From assembly GCA_942492815.1 (NCBI GenBank), contig OW818658.1, positions 4,588,001 through 4,652,000 of the forward strand: a stretch of 64,000 bases of DNA, read 5' to 3'. Of this stretch, positions 44,377 to 53,880 are shown in pieces. The stretch's first letter is position 1; each line of letters begins with the position of its first letter. The translations under genes were made by a program, and so were the position numbers. Under the pieces are notes generated by a model. The model did no database searches, was not told where the DNA came from, and saw nothing but the letters and a program-made list of their open reading frames with translations. The DNA is from JAEUWI01 sp942492815 (lineage in GTDB: Bacteria > Hydrogenedentota > Hydrogenedentia > Hydrogenedentales > JAEUWI01).

Positions 44377-45546
44377 TTAGATCCCCGCCTTCTGCTTCAA
44401 TGCGGCAGCCTGATCCGTCTCTTCCCAGCGGAAGCCCTGATCTTCGCGACCGAAGTGGCCCAGCGCCGCCGTCTTGCGGAACTGCGGGCGGCGAAGGTCG
44501 AGGGTACTGATGATGGCGGCGGGCCGGCAATCGAAGTGACCCTTGAGCAACGCGCTCAATTCGCTGTCCTTCAACTTTCCTGTGCCGAATGTAGTCGCAT
44601 TTACGGAAACGGGCTCGGCAACACCGATGGCGTAGGCCAACTGGATTTCGCAGCGGTCCGCCAGGCCTGCGGCCACCACGTTCTTCGCGATGTAACGGGC
44701 CATGTAGGCCGCGCTGCGGTCCACCTTGGACGGGTCTTTGCCGCTGAAGGCGCCGCCGCCGTGACGTCCCATGCCGCCATAGGTATCGACGATAATCTTC
44801 CGGCCGGTCAGACCGCAGTCGCCCACGGGGCCGCCGATAACGAAGCGACCCGTCGGGTTAATGTGGTACTTGATATCGCCCTTCACATATTGCTGCGGGA
44901 GGATGGAGGCGATTTCCCGGATCAGGGTTTCGCATATCACCTCGTGACTTACCTCGGGCGAGTGCTGATTGGAAACCACGATGGTATCGATGCGAACGGG
45001 AACGTTGTCCACGTATTCTACGGTCACCTGCGACTTTGCATCGGGCTGGAGCCACTTTATTGCACCGGACTTCCGCAGCTTCGTGATGTGGCCGAGAATC
45101 TTGTGGGACAGCGACACGGGCAGCGGCATGAGCTCAGGGGTTTCGTTCGACGCATAGCCGAACATCATTCCCTGATCGCCCGCACCCTGCTCCTTGTCCA
45201 GGCCTTCGCCCTCGTTCACGCCCTGAGCGATGTCGGGGGATTGCTTGTCGAGGGTAACCATAACGGCACACGATCCGCCATCAAAACCGGAGTCACCACC
45301 GTGGTAGCCGATGTCCAGAATGGTCTCCCGCACGATGCGCGGAATGTCCACCTGGGCCTTGGATGTAATCTCACCCGCAACCACACAGATACCGGTGGTC
45401 ACGAGGGTCTCACAGGCCACACGGCTCATGGGATCCTGAGCCAGCATGGCGTCAAGAATTGCATCGGACACGTTATCCGCGACTTTGTCGGGGTGCCCTT
45501 CGCTGACAGACTCAGAAGTAAAAAGCATGCGATCTTCCTGACTCAC
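44377..45546 (-). CDS. metK: S-adenosylmethionine synthetase
   Basis: 389 residues. Joins methionine and ATP to make S-adenosylmethionine. The GTG at 45546 is chosen as start because AAGGAG lies 6 bases upstream; a later ATG (45528) is possible. Motifs: SESVSEGHPDKVAD, GGDSGFDGGSCAVMV, GAGDQGMMFGYA and GRFVIGGPVGDCGLTGRKIIVD-type P-loop (about 233-254), plus GGGAFSGKDPSKVDRSAAY. It follows rplA by 43 bases on the same strand, so it probably belongs to the translation-cluster transcript. Confidence 0.97.
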   Translation of the reverse strand: MSQEDRMLFTSESVSEGHPDKVADNVSDAILDAMLAQDPMSRVACETLVTTGICVVAGEITSKAQVDIPRIVRETILDIGYHGGDSGFDGGSCAVMVTLDKQSPDIAQGVNEGEGLDKEQGAGDQGMMFGYASNETPELMPLPVSLSHKILGHITKLRKSGAIKWLQPDAKSQVTVEYVDNVPVRIDTIVVSNQHSPEVSHEVICETLIREIASILPQQYVKGDIKYHINPTGRFVIGGPVGDCGLTGRKIIVDTYGGMGRHGGGAFSGKDPSKVDRSAAYMARYIAKNVVAAGLADRCEIQLAYAIGVAEPVSVNATTFGTGKLKDSELSALLKGHFDCRPAAIISTLDLRRPQFRKTAALGHFGREDQGFRWEETDQAAALKQKAGI

Positions 45547-45589
45547 GGTAGTCTCCTTGATTGGCCCCGGGCCGTAGTGGAACAGGTTA

Positions 45590-46297
45590 TCAGGACAACT
45601 GGGACGCCAGAGAAGCAACGTCGAGGCGAACGCCCGGTCCCATGGTGCTGCTCATGCAGCAGCTCTTGAGGTATACGCCCTTGCAGGCGGAAGGCTTCGC
45701 TTTGATGATGGCGCGAATGACTTCGACGACATTCTCTTTGAGCTGCTCTTTGGTGAAAGAGGCACGGCCGACGGGAACGTGAATGTTCGCATTCTTGTCC
45801 ACGCGGAACTCGATCTTACCCTTCTTGATATCCGTGACGGCCTGGCCCACGTTCGGGGTTACCGTACCGGCCTTGGGGCTGGGCATCAGGCCCCGGGGTC
45901 CGAGCACCTTGCCCAGGCGGCCGACGAGGGCCATCATGTCGGGGGAGGCGACGGCGCTGTCGAAGTCCGTCCAGCCTTCCTGCACGCGCTGGACCAGGTC
46001 TTCCGCGCCCACGGCATCCGCGCCGGCTTCTTTGGCGGCGGCGATCTGGTCGGCCTGCTTGCAGAACACGACGACGCGGGCAATCTTGCCGGTGCCGTGG
46101 GGCAGGGAAACAGAACCGCGGACCATCTGATCCGCGTGGCGGGGATCGACGCCGAGGAGGAATGCCAGATCGACGCTCTCGTCAAACTTGGCACTCGCGC
46201 ATTCCTTGGACTTTTCGGTCGCTTCTTCGATGTTGTGAAAGCGGTTCGGGTCGACCTTGCCTTCGAGGGCCTTGCGGCGCTTGCTAAGTTTTGCCAT
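45590..46297 (-). CDS. rplA: 50S ribosomal protein L1
   Basis: 235 residues, standard length. The sequence starts MAKLSKRRKALEGK and contains the conserved VDLAFLLGVDPRHADQMVRG, GLMPSPKAGTVTPN and GKIEFRVDKNANIHVPVG. L1 binds the L1 stalk of 23S rRNA and represses its own operon in many bacteria. It is usually followed by rplJ and rplL; here metK follows instead. A GGAGAAAAC site precedes the start. Confidence 0.98.
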   Translation of the reverse strand: MAKLSKRRKALEGKVDPNRFHNIEEATEKSKECASAKFDESVDLAFLLGVDPRHADQMVRGSVSLPHGTGKIARVVVFCKQADQIAAAKEAGADAVGAEDLVQRVQEGWTDFDSAVASPDMMALVGRLGKVLGPRGLMPSPKAGTVTPNVGQAVTDIKKGKIEFRVDKNANIHVPVGRASFTKEQLKENVVEVIRAIIKAKPSACKGVYLKSCCMSSTMGPGVRLDVASLASQLS

Positions 46298-46357
46298 GAT
46301 GTTTTCTCCTGTGGTGCAGACGAAGCCAGGCTTCTCCCACGGTAGGCAAACAATGCG

Positions 46358-46396
46358 TTTAAGAACAACACCGTCCCGGGGATTCCGAGACGGTGT
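46358..46396 (-). promoter_or_regulatory. Hairpin between rplK and rplA
   Basis: On the minus strand ACACCGTC (46396-46389) pairs with GACGGTGT (46375-46368), extended by inner pairs across one mismatch, followed by TGTTCTTAAA. It may attenuate, or serve as an L1 autoregulatory site; both are guesses. Confidence 0.35.
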
Positions 46397-46423
46397 AAAA
46401 GTACAGGTTCACATGAGTGGAAC

Positions 46424-46852
46424 TTATCCTTCGATGAGGAGGCCCATGCTGCGGGCGGTGCCGGCAATCATGCTCTTGGCCGACTCGATTCCCGCAGCGT
46501 TCAAATCGGGCATCTTGATGGTCGCGATTTCTTCGATCTGCGCCGCCGTCACCGAACCGACCTTGATCTTGTTCGGCTGGCCGGACGCGGAGGCCAGCTT
46601 TGCGGCCTTCTTCAACAGCACCGCCGCCGGGGGCGTCTTGGTGATGAAGCTGATGCTGCGGTCGTCATAGATGGTGATGACGACGGGGATGACCATCCCG
46701 GACTGCTCGCGCGTGCGCTCGTTGAACTGGTTGCAGAAGTCCATGATGTTGACGCCGTGCTGGCCGAGCGCCGGACCCACGGGAGGGGCCGGGTTGGCTG
46801 CACCCGCGTTCACCTGCAACTTGACAATGGCTTTTATAGGTTTTGCCGCCAT
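46424..46852 (-). CDS. rplK: 50S ribosomal protein L11
   Basis: 142 residues. The N-terminal AAKPIKAIVKLQVNAGAAN and PPVGPALGQHGVNIMDFC are diagnostic, followed by the RNA-binding C-terminal domain. L11 forms the GTPase-associated centre with 23S rRNA. It lies between nusG (gap 114) and rplA (gap 126). Confidence 0.98.
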   Translation of the reverse strand: MAAKPIKAIVKLQVNAGAANPAPPVGPALGQHGVNIMDFCNQFNERTREQSGMVIPVVITIYDDRSISFITKTPPAAVLLKKAAKLASASGQPNKIKVGSVTAAQIEEIATIKMPDLNAAGIESAKSMIAGTARSMGLLIEG

Positions 46853-46966
46853 GGCATTAACGCTCCATTCTTAGTGACTTAGTCCTGAAAAGCCTCGAAT
46901 TGGCTTCAGAAGTTTTCAAGCGCGGGACAAAGCAGAACCAAGTATTGTTGGCTTGCGCCCGGCACC

Positions 46967-47614
46967 CTAGACTCGTTCAACCTGCCAGAATTCAACCTCG
47001 ACACTGGTCAGGCGCTCAAAAATCTCTACCATTACCTTCATGTTACCGCGCTCGGCGTTGATCTCGTCGATCTTGCCGATGAAGTTCGCGAAGGAACCGT
47101 CAATAATCTTGACCCGCTCGCCTTCGTCAAACTCGACTTTCGGCTTCGGACGGGCCTTTTCGCCGCGGCTGACCTCGACGATCTCGGCAATCTCCGAGTC
47201 CTCCAAGGGAACCGGAAGCGTGCGCGAACCGATAAAGCCGGTCACGCCGGGCGTCTCCTTGATGAGATGCCACAGCTCGGCGTAGTTCTCCGGATGCTCC
47301 GGAAGCTGAACCAGAACGTAGCCCGGATAGGACTTCCGGCTCGGGCTCGCTTTGGTGCCCGGACGGAGGTCGGTATTTTCTTCCATCGGTACCAGCACGT
47401 TGGAGATAAGGTCGGAAAGACCTTCCTGCTCGGCGGCCGCGATCAGCATATTCTGAACGTTGGCTTCCTGGCCGGAGTGGGCGTGCAGCGCATACCAGCG
47501 GCGGCGCAAGCCATCCTGGGGGACGGGCTTCAACCGGATCCCGGAAACGTCTTCTCCATCGCCATCGTCGAGCACGTCCACGTCCTCGATGTCCGCTAAG
47601 GGCTTGTCGGTCAC
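46967..47614 (-). CDS. nusG: Transcription elongation/antitermination factor NusG
   Basis: 215 residues. A GTG start is chosen at 47614, with GGAGG 7 bases upstream; the alternative Met further up overlaps secE. An acidic N-terminal extension of about 40 residues (ADIEDVDVLDDGDGEDV) precedes the NGN domain (RRWYALHAHSGQEANV, KSYPGYVLVQL). The KOW domain is at the end (FDEGERVKIIDGSFANFIG). NusG couples RNA polymerase to ribosomes and Rho. The extension makes it longer than the usual 180 residues. Confidence 0.96.
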   Translation of the reverse strand: MTDKPLADIEDVDVLDDGDGEDVSGIRLKPVPQDGLRRRWYALHAHSGQEANVQNMLIAAAEQEGLSDLISNVLVPMEENTDLRPGTKASPSRKSYPGYVLVQLPEHPENYAELWHLIKETPGVTGFIGSRTLPVPLEDSEIAEIVEVSRGEKARPKPKVEFDEGERVKIIDGSFANFIGKIDEINAERGNMKVMVEIFERLTSVEVEFWQVERV

Positions 47615-47627
47615 TGTGCGGCCTCCA

Positions 47628-47855
47628 TCATCCCGAAATCGCAAACAGCAGGAGCACAAACTGCTCAAACACTTTATCAAACAGGAATACGACTGCGGCC
47701 ATGGCCAGAAGGAGGAACATGGTTACCTTGGTGGAAACCTTGAGGTCGTCCAGCGTGGGCCACGTCACTTTCCCCATCTCCACCAGCACGTCGGCGTAAA
47801 AACTCTGAATCCGCGCGATGAGACCCGGCTTCTGTTGTTCTGTTACTGTCGCCAT
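47628..47855 (-). CDS. secE: Preprotein translocase subunit SecE
   Basis: 75 residues. An N-terminal cytoplasmic amphipathic helix (LIARIQSFYADVLVEMGKVTWP) is followed by the conserved VTWPTLDDLKVSTKVT and one membrane segment (MFLLLAMAAVVFLFDKVFEQFV). This is the short, single-span SecE. Its stop lies 13 bases from the nusG start, the usual secE-nusG order. Confidence 0.93.
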   Translation of the reverse strand: MATVTEQQKPGLIARIQSFYADVLVEMGKVTWPTLDDLKVSTKVTMFLLLAMAAVVFLFDKVFEQFVLLLFAISG

Positions 47856-47891
47856 GAATAACCCTTGCGTCGTACGAAAAATCTAAAATGG

Positions 47892-47964
47892 CAGGCCTGG
47901 AGGGACTCGAACCCCCAACCTTCGGCTTTGGAGGCCGCTACACTAGCCATTGTGTTACAGGCCT
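47892..47964 (-). tRNA. tRNA-Trp (CCA anticodon)
   Basis: Folds into a complete 73-base cloverleaf with acceptor AGGCCTG/CAGGCCT, anticodon loop CTCCAAA (CCA) and TTCGAGT T-loop. The 3' CCA is encoded (47889-47891). It sits between rpmG and secE in the cluster. Confidence 0.95.
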
Positions 47965-48005
47965 GCAGTACCATCCGCAATCGGGACGGTAAAGATCGAG
48001 TTGGA

Positions 48006-48155
48006 TTAGCGCGTTTCCCGGTGCAGGGTGTGCTTGCGCTCGAACTTGCAGTATTTCTTCAGTTCGAGGCGCTCGGGGTGCTTGCGCTTGTCGCGTGTGC
48101 CCGTATAATTACGGCGCTTGCACTCGGTGCATTGTATCGTTATTTTCTCTCTCAT
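48006..48155 (-). CDS. rpmG: 50S ribosomal protein L33
   Basis: 49 residues, the normal length, beginning MREKITIQCTECKRRNYTG and ending HTLHRETR. One zinc knuckle (CTEC) is present; the second reads YCKFERKH, where a typical zinc form has C-x-x-C. So one ligand is missing and zinc binding may be lost. It lies between tuf and the tRNA-Trp gene, the usual place. Confidence 0.95.
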   Translation of the reverse strand: MREKITIQCTECKRRNYTGTRDKRKHPERLELKKYCKFERKHTLHRETR

Positions 48156-48190
48156 GCAACTCTACCCACTGGTTGTGGACCGCGGAGGGC

Positions 48191-49381
<1,191 letters not shown>

Positions 49382-49454
49382 GTCTTCGTTTCTCCTTGCG
49401 CACACACCGGTGCTGCGACAACTTGGTCCTGCTGGGATATTAGAGAAAAAATGG

Positions 49455-49527
<73 letters not shown>

Positions 49528-49547
49528 GAACTGAAAATTTTTAATGG

Positions 49548-49620
49548 AGCGGGAAACGAGGTTCGAACTCGCGACCCTCAGCTTGGAAGGCTGATGCTCT
49601 ACCAACTGAGCTATTCCCGC
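49548..49620 (-). tRNA. tRNA-Gly (UCC anticodon)
   Basis: 73-base cloverleaf with acceptor GCGGGAA/TTCCCGC, anticodon loop CTTCCAA (TCC), T-loop TTCGAAC. CCA encoded at 49545-49547. Confidence 0.95.
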
Positions 49621-49643
49621 CCATATTATTAAGCAAAAAATGG

Positions 49644-49726
49644 TGGAGGATGCTGGATTTGAACCAGCGTAGCCTTACGACAACGGGTTTACAGCCCGTC
49701 CCCTTTAACCACTCGGGCAATCCTCC
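49644..49726 (-). tRNA. tRNA-Tyr (GUA anticodon)
   Basis: 83-base class II tRNA with acceptor GGAGGAT/ATCCTCC, anticodon loop CTGTAAA (GTA), and a long variable arm. CCA encoded at 49641-49643. Confidence 0.95.
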
Positions 49727-49756
49727 ACAAGAAGAGTGTTGATTCAACTATTTTGG

Positions 49757-49829
49757 AGCTGGTGAAGGGATTCGAACCCCCGACCGGCTGATTACAAATC
49801 AGCTGCTCTACCAACTGAGCTACACCAGC
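49757..49829 (-). tRNA. tRNA-Thr (UGU anticodon)
   Basis: 73-base cloverleaf with acceptor GCTGGTG/CACCAGC, anticodon loop TTTGTAA (TGT), T-loop TTCGAAT. CCA encoded at 49754-49756. First gene of the tRNA-tuf cluster. Confidence 0.95.
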
Positions 49830-49841
49830 TTGTCGTCGGTC

Positions 49842-49873
49842 AAAAAGACAGCCGCCCCATCCGAGGCGGCTGT
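49842..49873 (-). terminator. Hairpin with T-run at the start of the tRNA-tuf transcript
   Basis: On the minus strand ACAGCCGCC (49873-49865) pairs with GGCGGCTGT (49856-49848) and is followed by CTTTTTG. It looks like the terminator of the PKD gene upstream. The tRNA promoter just before it predicts a start of transcription near 49872, right at the hairpin. Confidence 0.7.
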
Positions 49874-49878
49874 ACGTA

Positions 49879-49907
49879 GACTAACAAACACAGGCAGGCC
49901 ATGTCAA
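49879..49907 (-). promoter_or_regulatory. Promoter of the tRNA-tuf cluster
   Basis: A perfect TTGACA (-35) at 49907-49902 and TTAGTC (-10) at 49884-49879, spaced 17. Two A-tracts further upstream (49920-49926 and 49942-49947 on the minus strand) are about 21 bases apart, two helical turns, as in curved UP-type elements. They overlap the end of the PKD gene. Confidence 0.65.
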
Positions 49908-49948
49908 CCTTCGGGCCACTTTTTTTCAGCGGCCCGGCAACTTTTTTC

Positions 49949-52162
49949 TCAATCGGCCTGCACCGCGACCGTGGCCAGGGCCGTGATGGAGACGCCATTG
50001 GTCACGCTGAAGCTATTATTCACCACCACGATGTAGAAAGTGGCATTCGCGGAGCCCAGATCGGCCTCGTAGTCTTCAAAGACGAGCGTGGACCCATTGG
50101 AGGGCAGCACGGTTCCGGGAAGCCCTTCACGATACACGACCACGGTAATGCTCTGGTTGCGCGTATCGGCGGTCCACTCGTCCCGATTGAAGGTCAGGGT
50201 GAGCGTATCGGAGTCCGGCGCGACCGCGAGGCGCGCGACGCGCGTGCTCAGGGGCAGAATGGCGGATAGCTCCATATCGGCACCACCCGTGGCACCGGCG
50301 ATGGCCCCATCCTCGATGGCTTCCGGCGCGAAACGGCCTTCATCCAGGACCAGCGGAAGCCGGCCTTCGTCACTGGAGCGGAGCACCCCACTCGACCCGT
50401 GTTCAAAGGCCAGATCGAGGGCGTAGTTCAGGTAGGCCTCGCCCAGGGGCACGTTGAGGTGGGCGAAGAACGCATTGTCGATGGCACCCGCCGTAAGGCG
50501 CGACGCCGTGTCATACGTCAAGAGATTGACCGAATCCAGGGCAATGCGAATCTCTTCGAGCAGCCCCTTCACAGGCCCCGTACCCTGGGCCACATAGGCC
50601 AGTGCTGGTTCGGGCTGGTAGTGGTTCAGGACAAAGCGGTAGAAGTCCTGGCTCGCGGCGGCATAACCCGCCACGTCGGCGTCAATGGGCGCGAACACGG
50701 GTGTGGAGAGGAGCGCGAAGTCGCCCTCCAGTTGGCTGCGGTTGGCACCGACGCCGCCGATTTCCTGGCCCACGTGGAGGGCAAGACCCTCGCGGACTCC
50801 AGCAATGAAAGAGACCGCGCCGCCATCGGCCGCGCTGGCCAGGTTAACCTCGGGATAGTCGTAGCCATCCACAACGGCACGGGTCACGACTTCAGCGATC
50901 GCCTGATTGGCGCCCAGCACCTGGGCGATGTCGGTATTTTCCGGATCGGCGGCCAGACGGTCGGCGTTCCAGGTGGAAATCGCCAGTAGCTGGCGGGGAT
51001 CGACCACAACGCTGCCGAAGGGGCTGCCAGCATAGAAGACACTGTCAATGCTGCCAATGCCCGTGGGATAGAGCTCTACCATGTTGAAGAATGTGACGGT
51101 ATGGGCCCCGTTGAGGGTCACCAGGCGCGGACTCCGGGAAAGGACCCCTTCAAAGGCACCCTGGGTGGCCTGCAGACCGTCTCGCAGTGCCAATAGGGTT
51201 TCGTCGAGCTGTTCTTCGGTAAATTCAAAGTTGCCGAAGGACGCGGGGCTCAGGATATTGCCGAGGCGCAGGGCCGTAAGCTGGTTGAGCAATTCCGGGC
51301 TCAAGCTCACATCCCAGAAATCGTTCCAGTTTGTTCCCGTGGCCGCTTTACCAGGTTGGCTGGTGGCGACGCGCTCAAGCACGCCGTCGGGCCGGTAGAT
51401 TACGGTATACAGGGCCGACGCGGGCAGGCCGGTCACACTGGCCACCACGCTGCCGGAGCGGATTTCGCCGAGAATTGGAACGACGAGTCCGTCTTCGAGT
51501 TGCGCAAGAATATGGACTTTGGCGGGAACGCGGCTGCCCGTGGGCACCACATCTTCCGCATAGGGAATGGCGAGCAGCACGGGCGCGACGGCGGCGTCAC
51601 CCGTGGTCGACATGTCCGGGCGATCATTGTCGTGGGTGATGGTGAAGGTATCGCCCACCCGGTTGATCGTCTCGAAAACATTGAAGTCAATTTCGCGATT
51701 GACCCGGGTGATGCCGAAGTTTACGTTGCCTTCCAGAGCCCCTGCGGCAACAGTAATGCTGACGCCGTTGGCACTGGCGGTACCGCCTTCTTCATCCAGT
51801 TGTGCCGACCCCTGTGGGGACTCAACCCGGATATAACCCGCGCGCGTCCGGGTGTGGCTGCCGCCACTGCTGGTCACGGTCAAGGAAACGTTGAAATTCC
51901 CCTCCGCCAGGTAGGTATGCACCGGATTGGGCTCCGTGCTCCGTCCGCCATCCCCGAAATTCCACTGCCAACTCGTGACAGGGCCGTCGGCAACGGTGGA
52001 AGAAAGGTCGGTAAAGGTGACCCGCAGGCCCGTATTTCCCGAGCGGGGCGTGGCAGTGAAGTTCGCCACTGGCTCGGGATCGGGGGTGACCGGGGGACAC
52101 CCCACGAGGGCCAGAGCGGCTGCGAACACAGTAAACATATGAGTAAAGGACCAGCGAGGCAT
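49949..52162 (-). CDS. PKD-domain lipoprotein
   Basis: 737 residues. The start is followed by a lipoprotein signal with lipobox LALVGC (Cys22). A PKD domain spans about 30-115 (VANFTATPRSGNTGLRVTFTDLSS, WQWNFGDGG and NFNVSLTV). The remaining 620 residues have no recognised fold; they are rich in beta-prone and Ala/Leu stretches. PKD domains mediate extracellular protein or carbohydrate contacts. The coding end overlaps the UP-like A-tracts of the tRNA-tuf promoter. Confidence 0.8.
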   Translation of the reverse strand: MPRWSFTHMFTVFAAALALVGCPPVTPDPEPVANFTATPRSGNTGLRVTFTDLSSTVADGPVTSWQWNFGDGGRSTEPNPVHTYLAEGNFNVSLTVTSSGGSHTRTRAGYIRVESPQGSAQLDEEGGTASANGVSITVAAGALEGNVNFGITRVNREIDFNVFETINRVGDTFTITHDNDRPDMSTTGDAAVAPVLLAIPYAEDVVPTGSRVPAKVHILAQLEDGLVVPILGEIRSGSVVASVTGLPASALYTVIYRPDGVLERVATSQPGKAATGTNWNDFWDVSLSPELLNQLTALRLGNILSPASFGNFEFTEEQLDETLLALRDGLQATQGAFEGVLSRSPRLVTLNGAHTVTFFNMVELYPTGIGSIDSVFYAGSPFGSVVVDPRQLLAISTWNADRLAADPENTDIAQVLGANQAIAEVVTRAVVDGYDYPEVNLASAADGGAVSFIAGVREGLALHVGQEIGGVGANRSQLEGDFALLSTPVFAPIDADVAGYAAASQDFYRFVLNHYQPEPALAYVAQGTGPVKGLLEEIRIALDSVNLLTYDTASRLTAGAIDNAFFAHLNVPLGEAYLNYALDLAFEHGSSGVLRSSDEGRLPLVLDEGRFAPEAIEDGAIAGATGGADMELSAILPLSTRVARLAVAPDSDTLTLTFNRDEWTADTRNQSITVVVYREGLPGTVLPSNGSTLVFEDYEADLGSANATFYIVVVNNSFSVTNGVSITALATVAVQAD

Positions 52163-52371
52163 GGCGGTTAAGTCTCTCCTGAGTTTGTTCCTCTACGGAT
52201 TTGAATCGATCCAGGGATATAGATTCCCTGCCCGGAGCATATACAAATCCCCAATTCGTCCACCAGTTTGCGGGAATGTAAAGAAAAAGTCAACTAAATA
52301 CCCGGAGTGGCTGCAACTTAATTCTGGAATTTCGAAGATTGACCCTCGCACCCCGGATGTACCCGCCCGCC

Positions 52372-52395
52372 GGGGGCGACTTGCGCCCCCTTTTT
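52372..52395 (+). terminator. Orphan terminator-like hairpin
   Basis: GGGGGCG (52372-52378) pairs with CGCCCCC (52384-52390) across a 5-base loop, then TTTTTG. No plus-strand gene precedes it (the PKD gene starts at 52162 on the other strand), so it may end an unannotated small RNA between 52163 and 52395. Confidence 0.55.
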
Positions 52396-52416
52396 GCTCT
52401 TTGTTAAAGTAGCCCC

Positions 52417-52518
52417 ATGAACCCTTTTCCCGCCAGAATTCTGTCGTACCGGCACCTCGAATACACCGGTCGATACCGTCGCCGCACAGGCTTCGCCCCC
52501 ATTCTGGCCGCCGTCTGA
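52417..52518 (+). CDS. Possible 33-residue leader peptide before tyrS
   Basis: A short open frame (MNPFPARILSYRHLEYTGRY...) ends 57 bases before tyrS and contains three Tyr codons, all TAC, within 11 codons. No ribosome-binding site is evident; a TAAAGT -10-like sequence about 7 bases before the ATG would give a leaderless message. The rest of the gap 52163-52575 shows no other gene. Confidence 0.25.
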   Translation: MNPFPARILSYRHLEYTGRYRRRTGFAPILAAV

Positions 52519-52575
52519 ACCCGGCCCCCTTCCTCCTCTACCCCAGCCCCGGCTATATTCTATGGAGCATCTTCC

Positions 52576-53847
52576 ATGACACTGATTGAAGAACTTTCCT
52601 GGCGCGGCCTGCTCCACCAGCAGACCCACGAGACCATTGGGGCCGAACTTGAAAAGGGTCCCATGACTCTCTACTGCGGCTTCGATCCGACGGCGGACAG
52701 CCTTCACGTGGGTAGCCTCGTGCCGATCATGGGTCTGGCCCATTTTCAGCGCGCGGGCCATCATCCCATCGCCCTCGTGGGCGGGGGCACCGGCCTCATC
52801 GGCGATCCCAGCTTCAAAGCGACCGAACGGGCCCTCCTCACCACAGAACAAGTGGAGATAAACGCGGCGGGCATTCAGAAGCAGTTGGCTCTGGTGCTCG
52901 ACTTCGAGGGACCCAACGCCGCGCTCCTGCTCAACAACATCGACTGGCTCGGCAAGTTGGGCTTCATCGACTTCCTCCGCGACGTGGGCAAGCACTTCAG
53001 CGTCAATGTCATGCTCGCAAAGGAGTCGGTGCGCCAGCGCCTCGAAGACCGGGACCACGGAATTTCCTACACGGAATTCACCTACAGCCTTCTCCAGGCC
53101 TATGATTTCATGCAGTTGAATGAGCACCACGGGTGCCGCCTCCAGATCGGGGGCAGCGATCAGTGGGGCAACATCGTGGCCGGCATGGACCTGACACGCC
53201 GTGTACGCAATGCGGAGACCTTTGGCCTGACCCTGCCGCTGGTGACCAAATCGGATGGATCCAAGTTCGGCAAGTCGGAATCGGGCAACATCTGGCTTGA
53301 TGCCGCCCGCACCTCCCCCTACAAGTTCTACCAGTTCTGGCTGAACCAGGCGGACGCCGACGCCGCGCGCTACCTGAAGTATTTCACCTTCCTTGATCGC
53401 GAATGCATCGAGGACTATGAGCGTCAGATTGCCGAAGAGCCTCACAAGCGCGCCGCACAACAGCGCCTTGCGGAGGAAGTGACCCGTATGATCCACGGCG
53501 AAGAGGCCCTGGCCAACGCGGTGAAGGCCTCCCACGCCATGTTCGGGGGCGATCTCCGCGGACTGGATGAGGCGACGCTGGCGGACCTCTTCAGCGAAGT
53601 CCCCAGCAGTACGCTCTCCCCCGCGCTTTTGACGGCGGGCCGGAGCTTTCTGGAGGTTCTGGTCGAGGCCGGCGTCTTTCCAAGCAAAGGCGAGGGACGC
53701 CGCACCGTGAAGAACGGCGGCCTCTACCTGAACAGCGTCCGCGTGGAAGATGAGGGTGCGGTGCTCAGTGGGGAATCGCTGCTCACCGGATCAATGGCCG
53801 TGGTGCGCGTGGGAAAGAAAAACTACCATCTGCTGCGCTTTGAATAG
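52576..53847 (+). CDS. tyrS: Tyrosyl-tRNA synthetase
   Basis: 423 residues, standard length. Class I aminoacyl-tRNA synthetase that charges tRNA-Tyr. The HIGH-like motif is HVGSLVP in FDPTADSLHVG (about 37-47), the tyrosine pocket includes IGGSDQWGNI, and the KMSKS loop reads KFGKS (about 234-238). An S4-like tRNA-binding domain occupies the last 60 residues (KNGGLYLNSVRVEDEGA). A TATATT -10-like element lies near 52554-52559, with a short leader. Confidence 0.98.
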   Translation: MTLIEELSWRGLLHQQTHETIGAELEKGPMTLYCGFDPTADSLHVGSLVPIMGLAHFQRAGHHPIALVGGGTGLIGDPSFKATERALLTTEQVEINAAGIQKQLALVLDFEGPNAALLLNNIDWLGKLGFIDFLRDVGKHFSVNVMLAKESVRQRLEDRDHGISYTEFTYSLLQAYDFMQLNEHHGCRLQIGGSDQWGNIVAGMDLTRRVRNAETFGLTLPLVTKSDGSKFGKSESGNIWLDAARTSPYKFYQFWLNQADADAARYLKYFTFLDRECIEDYERQIAEEPHKRAAQQRLAEEVTRMIHGEEALANAVKASHAMFGGDLRGLDEATLADLFSEVPSSTLSPALLTAGRSFLEVLVEAGVFPSKGEGRRTVKNGGLYLNSVRVEDEGAVLSGESLLTGSMAVVRVGKKNYHLLRFE

Positions 53848-53880
53848 GCATCGAAAGAGAACTTAAGGGTGCCGCCCATT

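Noticed and set aside
45546..45590. SAM riboswitch before metK
   Set aside because: Only 43 bases separate rplA from metK, too few for any known SAM riboswitch.
52396..52575. T-box leader for tyrS
   Set aside because: No specifier stem, antiterminator or T-box bulge sequence seen.
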